Assembly (NCBI RefSeq): GCF_001640805.2
Contig: NC_066850.1
Coordinates: forward strand, 11,099,234-11,163,233
DNA length: 64,000 bases
Reading direction: 5' to 3'
Source of the DNA: Lates calcarifer
Lineage: Eukaryota > Chordata > Actinopteri > Centropomidae
Part shown: piece after piece, positions 37,581 to 49,640 of the stretch
How positions within the stretch are numbered: the first letter of the stretch is position 1
How the letters are laid out: every line of letters begins with the position of its first letter
Notes under the pieces: generated by a model
What the model saw: the letters and a program-made list of their open reading frames with translations, nothing else
Database searches by the model: none
Told to the model about the DNA's origin: nothing
Made by a program: the position numbers and the translations under genes

Positions 37581-39035
37581 AAATGTGTGAGCTTTTCAAA
37601 CAAAGGCCCTAAAAACTGAACTCAATATCTGTGTTTTCATTTCTGCATTTGGCTGCAGTACTAATTGTGGAATTTCATTAAACAGTGTTCATTTCTTCTG
37701 GGTATTTCCTTGGAAATCAGACACAGCCTAGACCGGCGGGTTTGCTGCTGACAGAAACCTGATCGGTAAGCAAGCTGGTTTTGTTGTTGCTCATTTATCA
37801 ACCACATGCTTTGTTTGAAAAGAATGTCTGATGCCAAAAAGCCTGTGGTACCAAGAACAGAGAAACCACTCAGATTTTTATATCAGAGGTTTATACAGGT
37901 ATATGAAATACAAGCCAATCTGACCAATTTTTGTACTGACATTAAATATTTTTTATCATCTAGTTACTGACCATAATGCTTGTCACAAATAAATACATGC
38001 AAGTTATGACATTATCAGGCAGAATGACTGCACATAAGCCTGTAATTTAATGTACATGCAGTGTCTTTCATGAAATGATTGTGGTCAGCAACTGCAGGAA
38101 TTGTAGACAGATGCTCCCCTGTGGAAAAACAGTACAGAAGGGTCACACAGTTCACTTGAGGTCACTGATGACTTGATGAAGCTGCGCAGTGAAGTGAGAA
38201 AGGAGGAGGACAGATGTGGGCTGATGCCTGACAGGCAGACCAACTGCAAATGACAGTAAATGAAAGAACATTACAGTTGTGACACATCTGATGCACTCAC
38301 ATGGTCCATGATCAGCATATGGACTGTGTGATTAGTGTTAGAGAGTGAGATACTGACAGAATGCATGAGTTCGTGCGTGTATGCGCACCCTCTGCCCTAC
38401 TTTCTGACTGATGATGCTGCAGAAAGGAGGAGGAGGAGAGGGAGTATCCCACAATGCCACGCTGTTCGTCCCCTGGGCCAGATGGATGGATGGATGGATA
38501 GATGCTGCAGTTAGTTGTGGGGACGCGCACACTGTCCGTGTTTATTGTCGCCGCCCCCACGGCAGCTCGCGCTTTCGCAGTTTTTAAAACCTGTGTCATG
38601 TCACGAAGATTGAAATACCCGACTTCCGGACATGTTTTTTTTTTTTTAAATAAAATAAAAGCATTTTAAAGCAAGGACATTTAACCACTAAATATTCAAG
38701 ACACACAGCTTCCTTCCAGAATATTTTCTTCGAATTAGGCTACAGAATAGAGCGGTCTCTGGGGAAATTTAACCGCAAATGCATGCTGGGAAGACTGATA
38801 GTTTTGTCTCATTAAAGCCTTAATTTGCTAAATCAGGTGAACTCAGCAGTTAATTTATTCAGCTCATATCAACTCAGACCACTGCAGTGGTCAGAAGTTC
38901 TGAGGTGGTCTGAAAAAAAGAAATAGAAATTTTAAGAGGAATTAAAATGAAATTTACAAGACTTATATATGTAAATGAATGTGTTAGTTGATTCCACCAA
39001 ATTCCCAAATTCCTGCATGATGTTTTACAGTATAA

Positions 39036-39067
<32 letters not shown>

Positions 39068-39081
39068 ATAATAATAATAAT
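39036..39081. repeat. (TAC)n(TAA)n compound microsatellite
   Basis: About ten TAC units pass directly into five TAA units, upstream of dgki. Confidence 0.95.
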
Positions 39082-39620
39082 CACATCATCTTTTTTGGAG
39101 CAATTTTCAAAATGCAAGTTCCACAAGGCAGCAAAATAAACAAAAATCAGGGGATAAACAATACAACCAATGTAGTGATGTAAGAGCAAATCGGTTATAT
39201 TTGAAAAAAAAAATATTAACAACTGAAGACAAACAACATAAAGTAAAAACTCAAATAAAGTCTGCCCAGGTTTGCAGATAGAAGTATGTTTAGGATCTCC
39301 AGCTGTGTACTGACCTGTGGTACTCAAAGATCATAAATGTAACTGAGTGAAAAGTAATCAATAAGCTCTTAAAATCAATTCTAAAACATACTGGGAACCA
39401 ATGTAAAGAAGCTAAAAAGGAGTCACAATCATAATATATTTATCAACATAATATAGATTTATACAATTATAGGTATAGGTATATCTCCAGTACAAATGTT
39501 CACATAATTTCCGCTTGGCTCGTTCTGCATTAATCCTCTGTTCAGCTTTAATATAACGGGGAGATTTCTAGGAAACCGTTGGCTTTTATTTTGATGTTTT
39601 AAGCCGCCACACTTCCTGAT

Positions 39621-39735
39621 TGACGTTCGAAACTTGACGTAGCTTGTTCCCAGTTGGTCGGGAGCTCGTGAGTGCAGTTCGATTTGTTGTCCAGGCGGCT
39701 GCGCGTGTTGCTGTACCTGGTTGCAGTATATAAAG
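39621..39735 (+). promoter_or_regulatory. dgki: dgki core promoter: TATA box with two TGACGT sites upstream
   Basis: TATATAAAG at 39727-39735 is a good TATA box in a GC-rich setting, 199 bases before the dgki ATG; it predicts a start near 39757. TGACGT half-CRE sites lie at 39621-39626 and 39635-39640, 14 bases apart. An Ets-like ACTTCCTG lies just before them at 39611-39618. Motif-based only. Confidence 0.6.
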
Positions 39736-39933
39736 GCAGTCAACGGTCAGAAATCACAACGGTCAAACCACTCGATACGTTAACCTTGTGCTGTCCGTCC
39801 CGTCCTCCCCCCTCCCCGAAACATTTCACTTCTCCTCTCTGCCACCGGCATCCGTGTCCCCCCTCTCAAAACCAGGGGGAGAGGAGGGGGTCCAGCGCGG
39901 GGCGAGACAGGACAGACCGGAGGAACGACCAGC

Positions 39934-40157
39934 ATGGACCCCCAAACGAAGGACCGCACCAGCCCGGCGGCGGGGGGCTTCAGCGGGCGCCTGGCCTCCC
40001 TGGGAGCCGACGGGGGCGACTCGGAGTCCGGAGCCGGCTCGGAGGAAGCCGCTGTGGGCTGCTGCAGCGACACGTTCAGCAGCCTGCCCGACATGGAGCA
40101 GGAGACTCTGGAGGAGAAATTAAGAGGACTGGCGTTCAGAAAACAGACCTCTTATCG
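39934..40157 (+). CDS. dgki: dgki exon 1 (N-terminus of diacylglycerol kinase iota; rest outside window)
   Basis: DGK-iota is a type IV diacylglycerol kinase that phosphorylates diacylglycerol to phosphatidic acid and is prominent in neurons. This exon encodes 74 full codons and part of an Arg codon. It starts at ACCAGCATGG with MDPQTKDRTSP, passes through a Gly/Ser/Ala-rich acidic stretch with a CC pair, and ends M-E-Q-E-T-L-E-E-K-L-R-G-L-A-F-R-K-Q-T-S-Y-(R). That end matches human DGKI 'EALEEKLRNLTFRKQVSYR', which precedes the C1 domains. The paralogue DGKZ lacks this block as I recall it. The donor is a perfect GTGAGT at 40158. The catalytic exons would lie beyond the window. The alternative long frame over the same bases is a GC-rich shadow. 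Confidence 0.85.
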
Positions 40158-40773
40158 GTGAGTGGAGAGCTGGGAGGATGCTGGGGCAGGATATTAACCA
40201 GAGGAGGATATGTTGCTGTATTTATCTATCTTTATCTGTTTGAGCTAGTATTTCATTTCATATTTTCATATTTTACACGTTTTAAGCTAATGCTATTGCA
40301 AGAATTCCATGTAGGCTAGCTAAAGCTTAGAAACACAAACACAGGACAGAGTGAGGGGGGTTGTATTAGATGTGATTTTGCTAGTTTAAAAGCTAAACTA
40401 TGAAGAAGCTACACCTGTTCTGGTGTGATAGCTCTGGCTAGCCACGTTACGGTCACCATCATGCTGTTAACAGCCTCAACATGACACTGATGAACACACA
40501 CAGAGCAGCAGCATCTCATCCCATGTCAGTGATGGATCAAAACAATTTTGCATACACAACAATGTGAGCGTGTGTGTGTGCATTTCCCTGTGGTGTTGTA
40601 GCCTTGTTGTGAGGGGTGGGGGTGGGGTTGAGGGGGCATTATTGATTTTGTGTGTGAGTGTGTGAGAGAGAGTGTGTGTGTGTGTGTGCTTGGTTTGGTT
40701 TCTGGCCGGTTTTCACTATCAACAGCAGCTGCCAGTCGCACCAGGGTGTCAGGCTGCTGCTGGCATTCACACA

Positions 40774-40774
<1 letters not shown>

Positions 40775-40815
<41 letters not shown>
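40775..40815. repeat. (CA)n microsatellite
   Basis: About 20 CA units in dgki intron 1. An (ATCT)n run of about five units follows at 40857-40879. Confidence 0.98.
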
Positions 40816-40816
<1 letters not shown>

Positions 40817-42231
40817 CAGTTTTGTGTTGTTAGATGTCACTGTCAAGGAAGTGTGACATCTATCTATCTATCTATCTATGAGTAGTGGCTCTGTCTGTGT
40901 GCATGTTTCAGCCTCTGTGCTGGGAGTGATTTGCATGTGGGGGTCAAATCAATCATTTTAACTTGTTTGCATCCACTTGACTTATTTTTGTGTTTGTAAT
41001 TTGGGGCACTGTGGCAGACTAAACCAACAGTTTACGTATCCAAAACCAAAATCCAAGTGTATCATTAAAGTTTAAGCACCGAGACGGCAAGTAAATATTT
41101 GTAATGTGACAATTTTGCAGCAAAATAAAATGTGTATTCACTAAATTAATTTCAGTTAAGCGTGAAAGAAGATTCATGTTAGCTGTACTTGATGGGTTTT
41201 TATGTAACCAGTAATTAATACCACAATCAGATTTAATATGCATCACATAAAGACGTTAAAACATAATAAATTGGTCCATTCATTCATTCATTCATTGTAT
41301 TTGAGAAAGGGATGGTACACTATAATCCTATTAGGATCCATTTGACAGATGACAATTTGTCCTGTCGATTATTATCATTACTTTATTTTATTTTATTTTT
41401 TTCAGAAGATCCATAGTCTTTTAAACACCCACTTGAGTTACATGTACTGCAAGGCAGAGGCATTACCCAGCAGAGAGTCACCACTCTTTCACTTTTATTG
41501 TATCATCATTTACAGAGTCTGTTTCTTCCTCTGGGTGTTTTCCCCGGGGAAACCATCTTTGGTTAAGTGAGGTTTCCAGGAGATTGTGCCGCAGCTGGTT
41601 CACCCTCTTCAATTTTACAACGGCGGGAGTAGTTTGCTCTGATAAAACTGTTGCCTCAGTGGAAAATGCTGCAGTAAATCGGCGGCTGGATTTGGTACAT
41701 TGTGCCTATCAGAACCCTTATCTGGTTTATTTAATCTGGAGTAAAAGCTGATGTGAAATCAACCTGCAGAAATCCAAGTCTTGGAAGAGCACAGGAGTTT
41801 GGAACAATTAATGTGTTATATTATCATCTGTCATCTGCTGAGTTTCAGCATGAGGTTGTGATGTTTGACTATTTGCTCAACATAAATTCAAGGAATGAAT
41901 GTGACATTTTTAATGTTTAGAAGTGCGCTGACCAGGCTTTAGCTGCAGATTCACTCACATCTTCTAGTTTATTACAGCAAACTCTGACTGAAATATTAGA
42001 ATACAGTAAAATGTTCATATTTGACATGTGGGGTCTATTAGTAGTGCTTCTGACATTTTAACTTCTGTCTGTATAATGGTCATGAGGTGACATTTGAGAC
42101 TCAGTGTTCTGAGAAATGATTTTAGTTCTTCATCAAAAGCTTCCTAAGAGGCTGCATTTGTCAGATTGTTGGACCAGTGTGGACGCTTGCAGTCAAGCAG
42201 CTAACTACACCTATGCATCTAATCTCCTTCC

Positions 42232-42560
42232 TTAAAGGAGTAGTTCTGTTTTGTCATATACTTTCTTGGGGTGGCTGTGGCTCAGGAGGTAGAGCAGGTT
42301 GTAAGGTTGGTGGTTCGATTCCTGGCTTCTCCAGTCTCCATGTTGTCGTTAAGATGTGTATTAGTGAGGTGCTGTATTTGTAGCACAAGTGCTTTGCCAG
42401 CAACTAGTTAGCTTAGCATAAACATTGGCAACACAGGGAAACAGCTAGCCTGGCCCTGTCCAAAGAGTAAAAAAATATACACGTATCAGTTCCTCTAAAG
42501 CTCATTAAAAGCATTTATTCCATTTAGTCTGTACTGATTTACATTGTGCAGAGACCCTAA
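42232..42560. repeat. GCTAGCCTGG-family repeat interrupted by a SINE
   Basis: The start TAAAGGAGTAGTTCTGTTTTG (42232-) matches the end motif of the element at 34728. The body resumes at about 42400 with AACTAGTTAGCTTAGCATAA, CAGGGAAACAGCTAGCCTGG and CCTGTCCAAAG. The SINE-like sequence at 42269-42397 lies between them. Confidence 0.65.
42269..42397 (+). repeat. Truncated tRNA-derived SINE
   Basis: GTGGCTGTGGCTCAGGAGGTAGAGCAGG is A-box-like, and GGTTCGATTCC is a perfect B-box match. GGCTTCTCCAGTCTCCATG follows as in the SINE at 33540. The 3' half is short and degraded, ending near AAGTGCTTTG. It is not a tRNA gene: no acceptor stem or anticodon arm can be formed convincingly. Confidence 0.75.
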
Positions 42561-43666
42561 CTCCCAACTTTAACCCTATCATCATCTTGCCTAATGTGTG
42601 TTTCAACAGGCTGTGTTATTGCTTAAATTTTGTTTGTACACCAAGTCTGTGGGGATGTTATATGACATGCAAAAAGCTTAAAATGCGTAGACATCACACA
42701 CATAACGTTCCTAAAAAAATGGCGTGCTATTTATACACCATGTCATGATTTCACATTGGGTGACGACAAGGCTCTTTTCAACATTTCCAGAAGCGCTGAA
42801 CTATCTCTTTAACATTCACACCAGACCAAACCATTTGATTGAAACAGGGTTGGGAGTTAAAAGTGACTGGATCAATATGCGAGGAAATTGGCACAGATGA
42901 GAAGACAAAAGGATGAAGGAAGAATTTTTTCCACTCGTGTCACCCTCTGCTCTGTCTGCAGCCATTTCCCAGTCATTTTTATTCAGCGCTGTCATGTACT
43001 GTAAATGGCTTCAATGGAATCCCTGGTTGGATTAATTTCATTTGGAAAGAGAAAACTTGGCTCAAGTATCTGCAGCCGCTGTTTGGTTCTGACCATCACA
43101 ATGTATTTGCTCTCAATATTAACGAAGGAAAGCTTTGTTTACTGCATCTGTGGTGAAATTACCAGAAGACTCTCTCTTATTTTTAATGTGCTCTGTACTA
43201 CAGTATTTTTAATCCTCTGTAGGCTAGAACTGGATGAATGCAGTCTAGTATCTTTAATTATGTCAAATAAATTTGTCTGTATTTTCTCTACCATTCATGA
43301 CAATTGCAGGGACACACGGGGGGTGTAAGTTAACATGCCATGTGTGGTCGTTGTTTTGACCCTTGACCTTATTGGATAAAGCTGTGGATAATCTGTAAAT
43401 TTCTGTCTTCACAGAGGCAGCCATGTGAAAGGAAATGGCATTAGCCGGTCAAGGGAGATGGTCTGTAAGAAGGTGGTTTACATAGCTTTGAAGTGGCCAA
43501 TGCCAAGAAGTGAATTACCATATGTGGCAATATGAAAGAGCTGAGAAATGATGCTGTTGTACATCAAAGGCTGTGAGTGTCTGTGTGTGTCTGGGGGGGG
43601 TTGTGGTATTATGTGTTTATGGCAGCGTAAGGCACGTGTAACTTATCTGCCAGACATTCGTCACAC

Positions 43667-43698
<32 letters not shown>

Positions 43699-45759
43699 CC
43701 CAGAAAACTGTCCCTCCTTTTATCTATTCTTAGACGTCTCACCCATCTGCCTGCATGACGGTCCTTCCTCAGTCAGAGAGACAGTTGCTGAGTGTGAGTG
43801 TGTGATGACAACCAGTTAGTCAGCAGCACTGCCAGTTAGTTTGTGAGACATTGCATCAGTTAGCCGGTCAGTCAACCAGGTGGACACTTGATCTGTAAAT
43901 GAGTCAGTGAATCAGGGGTTGTTTTTCCAGATGATTACTGCCACTCCGTGTTTGTCAGTTTAACTTATACATTCTTAGTTAAGACATCTAAAACACCAGA
44001 TACATCGTATAACACAGTTAACCTCTACAATACCTTAAAACCCATCAACAGAGCCTTTCCTAATGTACCTAAAGCCAACACCTAGACGCCTACGATATCC
44101 GCAGCCTTACTGTAATATCCTTTTACTGATGCCACAATGGATTGAGATTAATGTACAGAATATTCAATGCAACTTAGAGCTGCAATATAGCTTGATTTAA
44201 TAGTGCGTGATATGAGGATACACACTGTAAGATGTTGCCATATTGTGTACTGCACCGGGCAGTTGTGGGCAAGGCAGCAAACAGGACTAAATATTTTTTT
44301 GATTCAGTATTTTCTAACCAATGAATAATTTTTTCTGGAAAGAAATGGAGAAGAAGTAAAGAAAAAGTACAGGGCAGTGTGACATATTCAAACTGCTTGT
44401 TTTGTCCAAACCCCTAAAACATTCATTCAAATATTATAAACAACCAAAGACACCAGAAAAATCTTACATTTAAGCTGACCGTTGAATTTTTATCAGTTAA
44501 CAAGACAGTTGGTGATCAATATTCTATTGAATGACTAACCAGCTATATTGTTTCAAGTCTAGTTGCAAATCAATAAGCAGGACTGATTTATGACAAATTT
44601 GGATCATGTCATCGGTTCTTTATTGTTTAATATACAGCAATGTAGAATGAAACAATGGCAAACAAATGCACAAGCTGCAGACTTGTACATGGCAGTACAT
44701 AGCACATACATCATGTATTAATGTATTTGTTTATTTTAACCTTGCACAGGAGAGCTTTAGCTGGACAATAATATTTGAAAAAAACTGTATACATGTAAAA
44801 CAAAAACATCAATGACTTGTTTCATTATTTTATTGTTTGTGAGCATAATTTTGTTAATCATAAACGCTGTATAATCATTCCATCACCGAATAATGACCCA
44901 GCACTAGTGCCACTACAAATATAGGATAAATGAGATAAACAGTGAAACTGTCTTTGAACAACACCTTGGCTTTATATAAGTAGTGCAAAAAACACTTGCT
45001 ATTGTAAGTTTTGGCAGTGTTGTTGTTCATAGATCCACTTAAAGGCTTTGAGAGCTGATGTTTTGTACCTGTGGTTGTTTGTTTGTCTGCACAGTTTATT
45101 TATCCCGCTGTCAAACTCTGCCCCTGGCCTCTTCTTGAACCACTGATGTGACTCGGGTCGTGCAGAATCACACATGATGTGAGACAAACTTTAATAATCT
45201 TGAACCTTGTACCTGGCAAACCCAAGTCGAGCTGCCCCTAACCTCTGACTCTGCTGGGTTAAAAAAAAGATGCAAACATGAATTGTTTGCCCAAGAGGGG
45301 AAATACAAAGAAACAAACTCTTTGTTTCATCACCCAGCTTATCATGTGGCGAGATTTCACCACCACCTTCGTGGGAAATGGTGCAGAAACAAACTGCTAC
45401 AGGACAGGATGTCGTAACATTATCCCTTCACTATTTACAGCCCACTTCACAAACAACAGATCACAGTAAGTGCTTGTCATACCACGGTCCAGTATACTTT
45501 CTGGGTTTCATGCCTTCGTAGAAACAATATACAGTGGGGAAGAAAGACTGGAGAGACACATGAAAAACAAGAAGAGGGGCAAAACATAAAAAGATAGAAA
45601 TGTATCTCATGTTGCTACCACTGTGCACCACCTGCAGGGGTAAACAGTGATCAAAGGCCTTTCATCATCTGATGCTGCCAGAATATAAAACTCGCTATTC
45701 AGCCTTCAATTAGGACAAAATACAGAGGGAGAGAATACAGAGAGGGATAAAAAAAGATT

Positions 45760-45773
45760 GGGGGGGGGGGGGG
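45760..45773. repeat. G14 homopolymer
   Basis: Fourteen consecutive G in dgki intron 1. Confidence 0.97.
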
Positions 45774-46277
45774 CTAAAGGTAAAAAAGAGCAGTTTTTGA
45801 GAAAAGGCAAAGCTGTGTCACGACTCAAGATGTATGACAAAGGAGGAGCAGAAGAAAAATGACGACAGGGCAAACGCGACAGATTGGAGCTGACGCATTT
45901 TATGACAATTACTGTATTACCGCAATGGAGAACTGATACATGAGGTGGAGCAATAAAAGTTTTCTGGCTGGCTCCAAAAATGAAACAAGCCTGATAACTT
46001 GTGTGACCTCCAGGACTTTCCTCTGGCACTATTTAAGGTCCACGATATATTTTTAACAGCTGCTTCTTATTGATGCTGAACTTTGCGATGAAAAGCTCAC
46101 GAGTTCAACAGAATAGATTTCTCAAGTGAAACTTCCTTCCCGTCAAATGCTTTAAAGGATAACTATGGGAATTAGAATTTCAACCCATATTTTTAGGTGT
46201 AAATGATTGATAGGGACAAAAATGTTAGGAGTCAGGGCAGTATTGACTGATAACAGTGTACTCACCCACTGCAAACT

Positions 46278-46535
46278 GCTTGTATTTGCCACTGTCAGGC
46301 TCAGATTGTTGTTATAGGTGTCTGACAACATTATTGATAGGATTCCTAACCAGAAACATCTCTATGTATCACTACCAGACTCCATTGACAAAAACAGTAA
46401 TTTTACAGACTAGAACACATTAACTGCTGGAATACCACTGCCATGATCTGTTAGTTTGTTTGAGTTATTGTGTGGTACTTTTACTTCCTCCACCTCTGAA
46501 AGTCACAAAATAACACAAACAAACTAACCAATTGA
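46278..46535. repeat. Fold-back MITE, CATCTCTATGTATCACTACC family (copy 2)
   Basis: It has AGAAACATCTCTATGTATCA, CTACCAGACTCCATTGACAA and AACTGCTGGAATACCACTGC, as in the copy at 31184. An extra left part, TTGCCACTGTCAGGCTCAG..TTGACAACATTAT-like, recurs at 49571-49640. The second half breaks off after AACAAACTAACC. Confidence 0.75.
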
Positions 46536-47907
46536 GGCTGTGTTCAAAAATACTAGAGTTAGTCAACCTCATTAACATTTGTTTTTATCTTAAATGAAGC
46601 ATTATGTAGATAAATATGTACAAGTGCAAGGCATGTTCATGTTCAGGCTTACTGTACTCACCTCAGGGCTCTTAAAAACCTTCATGAATTTTTAACCTTG
46701 TGATCTGAGCCTGTGGTTGTTTTATGTAAACAATGTACACGGGTCAGCAGCCTAAAACAGCTTAAAGGAAGGAGATATTTCAGATTTAGAAACCTCTGTC
46801 ATGTCCCGCTGCGTACAGTAATTGTGTAGCTGAGCAATACATCACAGTGCAGTACAATAGCATTGGTTTTCCCCCCTTGGGAAATTAAATTTGAAAGGCC
46901 GAAACAGAAAGAAATACTCATTATACACAACAGGGGGGCAAAATTCAACACAGTTAACTTGCTCAAAAACAGTCATGGTGGAGTTACTAAGGACAAACAG
47001 TCATCACAGAGAGAAGTGTACATACAGGTCTTTTTATTCTTTCTTTAATTCTCCTAGGGCAAACGGGGAATATGCACTATGATCAGACTTGTTTAGTTTC
47101 TTCTGATTTACTGAATAAACCATAACTGAGGCAGAGCATGGATTTCCTTTATTTTACACTTTATGTAATCTGAATAATTAGGTAGTTCTATTATTTTTTA
47201 GCAATAATATACTTTGACATTTTTGTCAGCGACTGTCTCAGAGGGATGTCTGATAATTTATATATACTTCTCTTGTTGTTTGTCTGACTTTCTTTAATCT
47301 GTGTCCCTATTCCCCTCATGGTTTAAGGATGGATTTAATGGATTTAATGGTAAAATCAATAAGGAATGAGAGCGTTCACCTGAATACACCTGTATACTCC
47401 ATAGTATACAGTAGAAAGAGCTGCTCCCTCATGTTTTATACAAACAGTGTATGAGGTGGTTTTGTAGCCTGTGTTAAATTCATTGGAACACTTTGGATCA
47501 GAGTCTGGGCAGCTTAAAGACACTCATGAATTTTTAAGCAGACGATCAGAGCGCCAATTGTTGATGAAATACAAGGCTCGCTGACACAATTTCCCCTCTC
47601 TCCTCTCATCCTCAGAATGGATGAACAGATATGCATGCATATTTATGATTCTCTTTTCCTGTTAGGAGGAGAAAGAGGAGGAGGGAGAGAGAGGAGAGAG
47701 AGAGAGAGAGAGAGAGAATAAGCTGGATGCAAGTATGGATAATTCAGAAGACATGACAAGTCAACAGAGACTAAAAGATTAAACCAGTGTATCATTTTTA
47801 TGTGTTGATGTATGGAGCTGCACTTTTTTATTTGATTTTTATTCAAGCCACCTCTAGATTTTTACTTTACACGGCCATAAATTGTCAATAAAAGTTGCTT
47901 AGTTTAG

Positions 47908-48165
47908 CAATGAGGGCTACAACTAACGATTGTTATCACCATTGATTAAACTGTCAGTTGTTTTCTCAATGAATTTATTACTTGAAAAATTCCCCAAACA
48001 AAAGTTGAAAACTCAAATCTCTTCAATTTGCTTCCACAAAACACTTCACATTCACATTTGAGAAGAGACAGTCTGTCATCTTTTGGCATTTCTGCTTAGA
48101 AACTGACTAAAATGACTAACTAATTATGAAAATTGTTTATTAATTAACTTGTTTCAGCTCTAGAT
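47908..48165 (+). repeat. hAT-like MITE, GGGCTGCAACTAACGATT family (nearly full length)
   Basis: It begins GAGGGCTACAACTAACGATT and ends TTAACTTGTTTCAGCTCTAG, inverted ends of about 15 bp. The interior contains TTTGCTTCCACAAAACACTT. Partial copies: near 5878, 16966-17172, 22930-23021, 52200-52250 and 53081-53300. Non-coding. Confidence 0.75.
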
Positions 48166-48791
48166 GATATACAAGTCTTCTCTTGCTTCTGACTTTACAC
48201 TCTACAGTCCAGTTAATCAAGATTAAAAAACAAATTAAATGTATCACTAGTTTCATGATACTGATACTAGTCTTAGAAGTGCTGAGTACTTTACCCATGA
48301 ATTTTCTTCAAATGCACTCAGCAACAGTCACCGTCACGCAGCTTTTGAAGTGTTCTGACATTGAAGCATGTAATTTGGTTTGTTGGTTAAATTCAGTGGA
48401 TTCAGTTATTTACCCGTCCAACACAAAACAAACAGCTCTGTCTACAGTTTTGGAGCCTGTCATGCTTTTCATCCTCGTTTTCTGCTTCTATTTTTCTATG
48501 ATGATTACTGTGAATAATGCTCAACTGTCACCGTACATTATTTAAAACCTACTTGGCAACAATTTACTTTACTTGGCATTTATAAGCAGTCGACAATCAT
48601 TTATCTAACTTTTTTTTTTTGCTTTGGATGGCTGTTTCAATGTAAAGATGAGGTCAAGCTGAACATATGCAGTTTGCTGTGGCACTGAATAGAGATGGTG
48701 TGTGTTTTCCAGGCTCAGTCAGACGTGTTTAATAATGCCTGCATGCATGTTAATGTGAGTGTAAGTGTGTCTTAATCATGATGTCGTGGTG

Positions 48792-48813
48792 CCCCCCCCC
48801 CCCCCCCCCCCCC
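48792..48813. repeat. C22 homopolymer
   Basis: Twenty-two consecutive C, the longest homopolymer in the window, in dgki intron 1. Confidence 0.97.
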
Positions 48814-49036
48814 TTCAATCTCTTCTATATCTCATATACTGAAGACAGGCAGAGGAGTTAGTTCATCCAGCTCTACCTTCTCTGAGTAACATTGTTCCAC
48901 TTGGCTACCGGTGTGTTTATTTACGCTTGTGCGTATCAGTCATTTTCTGCTAAGACGAAGAGGAATGACGATGTTTTGGACCAGTCTTTCTCTCTCTCCT
49001 TTCCTAGCCTTTTCAGGAGTGTTTGAGAGTGTGAGC

Positions 49037-49069
<33 letters not shown>

Positions 49070-49570
49070 GGGGGTTATTTTGCCCATAATGCAGTGCAGT
49101 GTGCCGAGGCATTAAGGGGGATTGGCTGACAGGAGCCGCTCCTTATTAGTCGTCTGGCTGGCTGTAAGAGGCTTTTCCTGCTTGGAAATGGAGCTGAAAA
49201 AAAGAGGGCAAAAGGCAAAAAAACAGAAGAGAAAAGAGAAGTGGATCTTCCTGATGTAAAAGAGACGAAAAGGAACCTTGTTGAAGAGAAACCTTGACGT
49301 GTTGAGGATTAGTCAGTTACTTCCTTCTCCATCAGACACTTGTGTTGTTGTGAAAGGACGTTTCTGCATAACTGATGCATGTGGCCTTTTATTTTTAATA
49401 AGTGACGACTGGTGTTGAACATCACAGTATTTCACAAAGAAGAGATTGATTAGTAAAGATCTTTCTTTGTTAAGGGAAATGATTTACAGGGACATAAATC
49501 TTCAGTGTAACACTGAGCAAGAACAGTGCAATTGTCCCTAAAGTGGTGTTCAAAGTACGTACAATAAAGT

Positions 49571-49640
49571 TCTTGTTTTTGCCACTGACAGGCTCAGGTT
49601 GTTATTATAAGTGTTTGACAACATTATGGATAGGATCCCT
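49571..49640. repeat. Short fragment of the 46278 MITE
   Basis: TTGCCACTGACAGGCTCAGG, TTGACAACATTATGGATAGG and ATCCCT match 46287-46346 with few differences. Confidence 0.7.

Larger units (their letters stand above)
35991..39600. other. creb3l2-dgki spacer
   Basis: AT-rich spacer. It holds three CCATGGTACA repeats (36145-36221), a degenerate AT-rich minisatellite (36965-37580), GGAT repeats near 38482 and a TAC/TAA microsatellite. A GC-richer patch at 38340-38600 has no coding support. Confidence 0.7.

Noticed and set aside
39934..40157. dgkz rather than dgki
   Set aside because: The LEEKLR..FRKQ.SYR block belongs to the DGKI N-terminus, and position next to creb3l2 agrees with DGKI.
39672..40319. 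Open frame of 215 codons over the dgki first exon
   Set aside because: GC-rich shadow frame with no recognisable family; the frame from 39934 matches the DGKI N-terminus and ends at a perfect donor.
42271..42345. tRNA gene
   Set aside because: A and B boxes are present but the tRNA fold is not; the flanks continue as the SINE seen at 33540.
43005..43328. Frame of 107 codons rich in Cys and Leu
   Set aside because: No family, weak start context, inside dgki intron 1; kept only as a possible conserved non-coding element.
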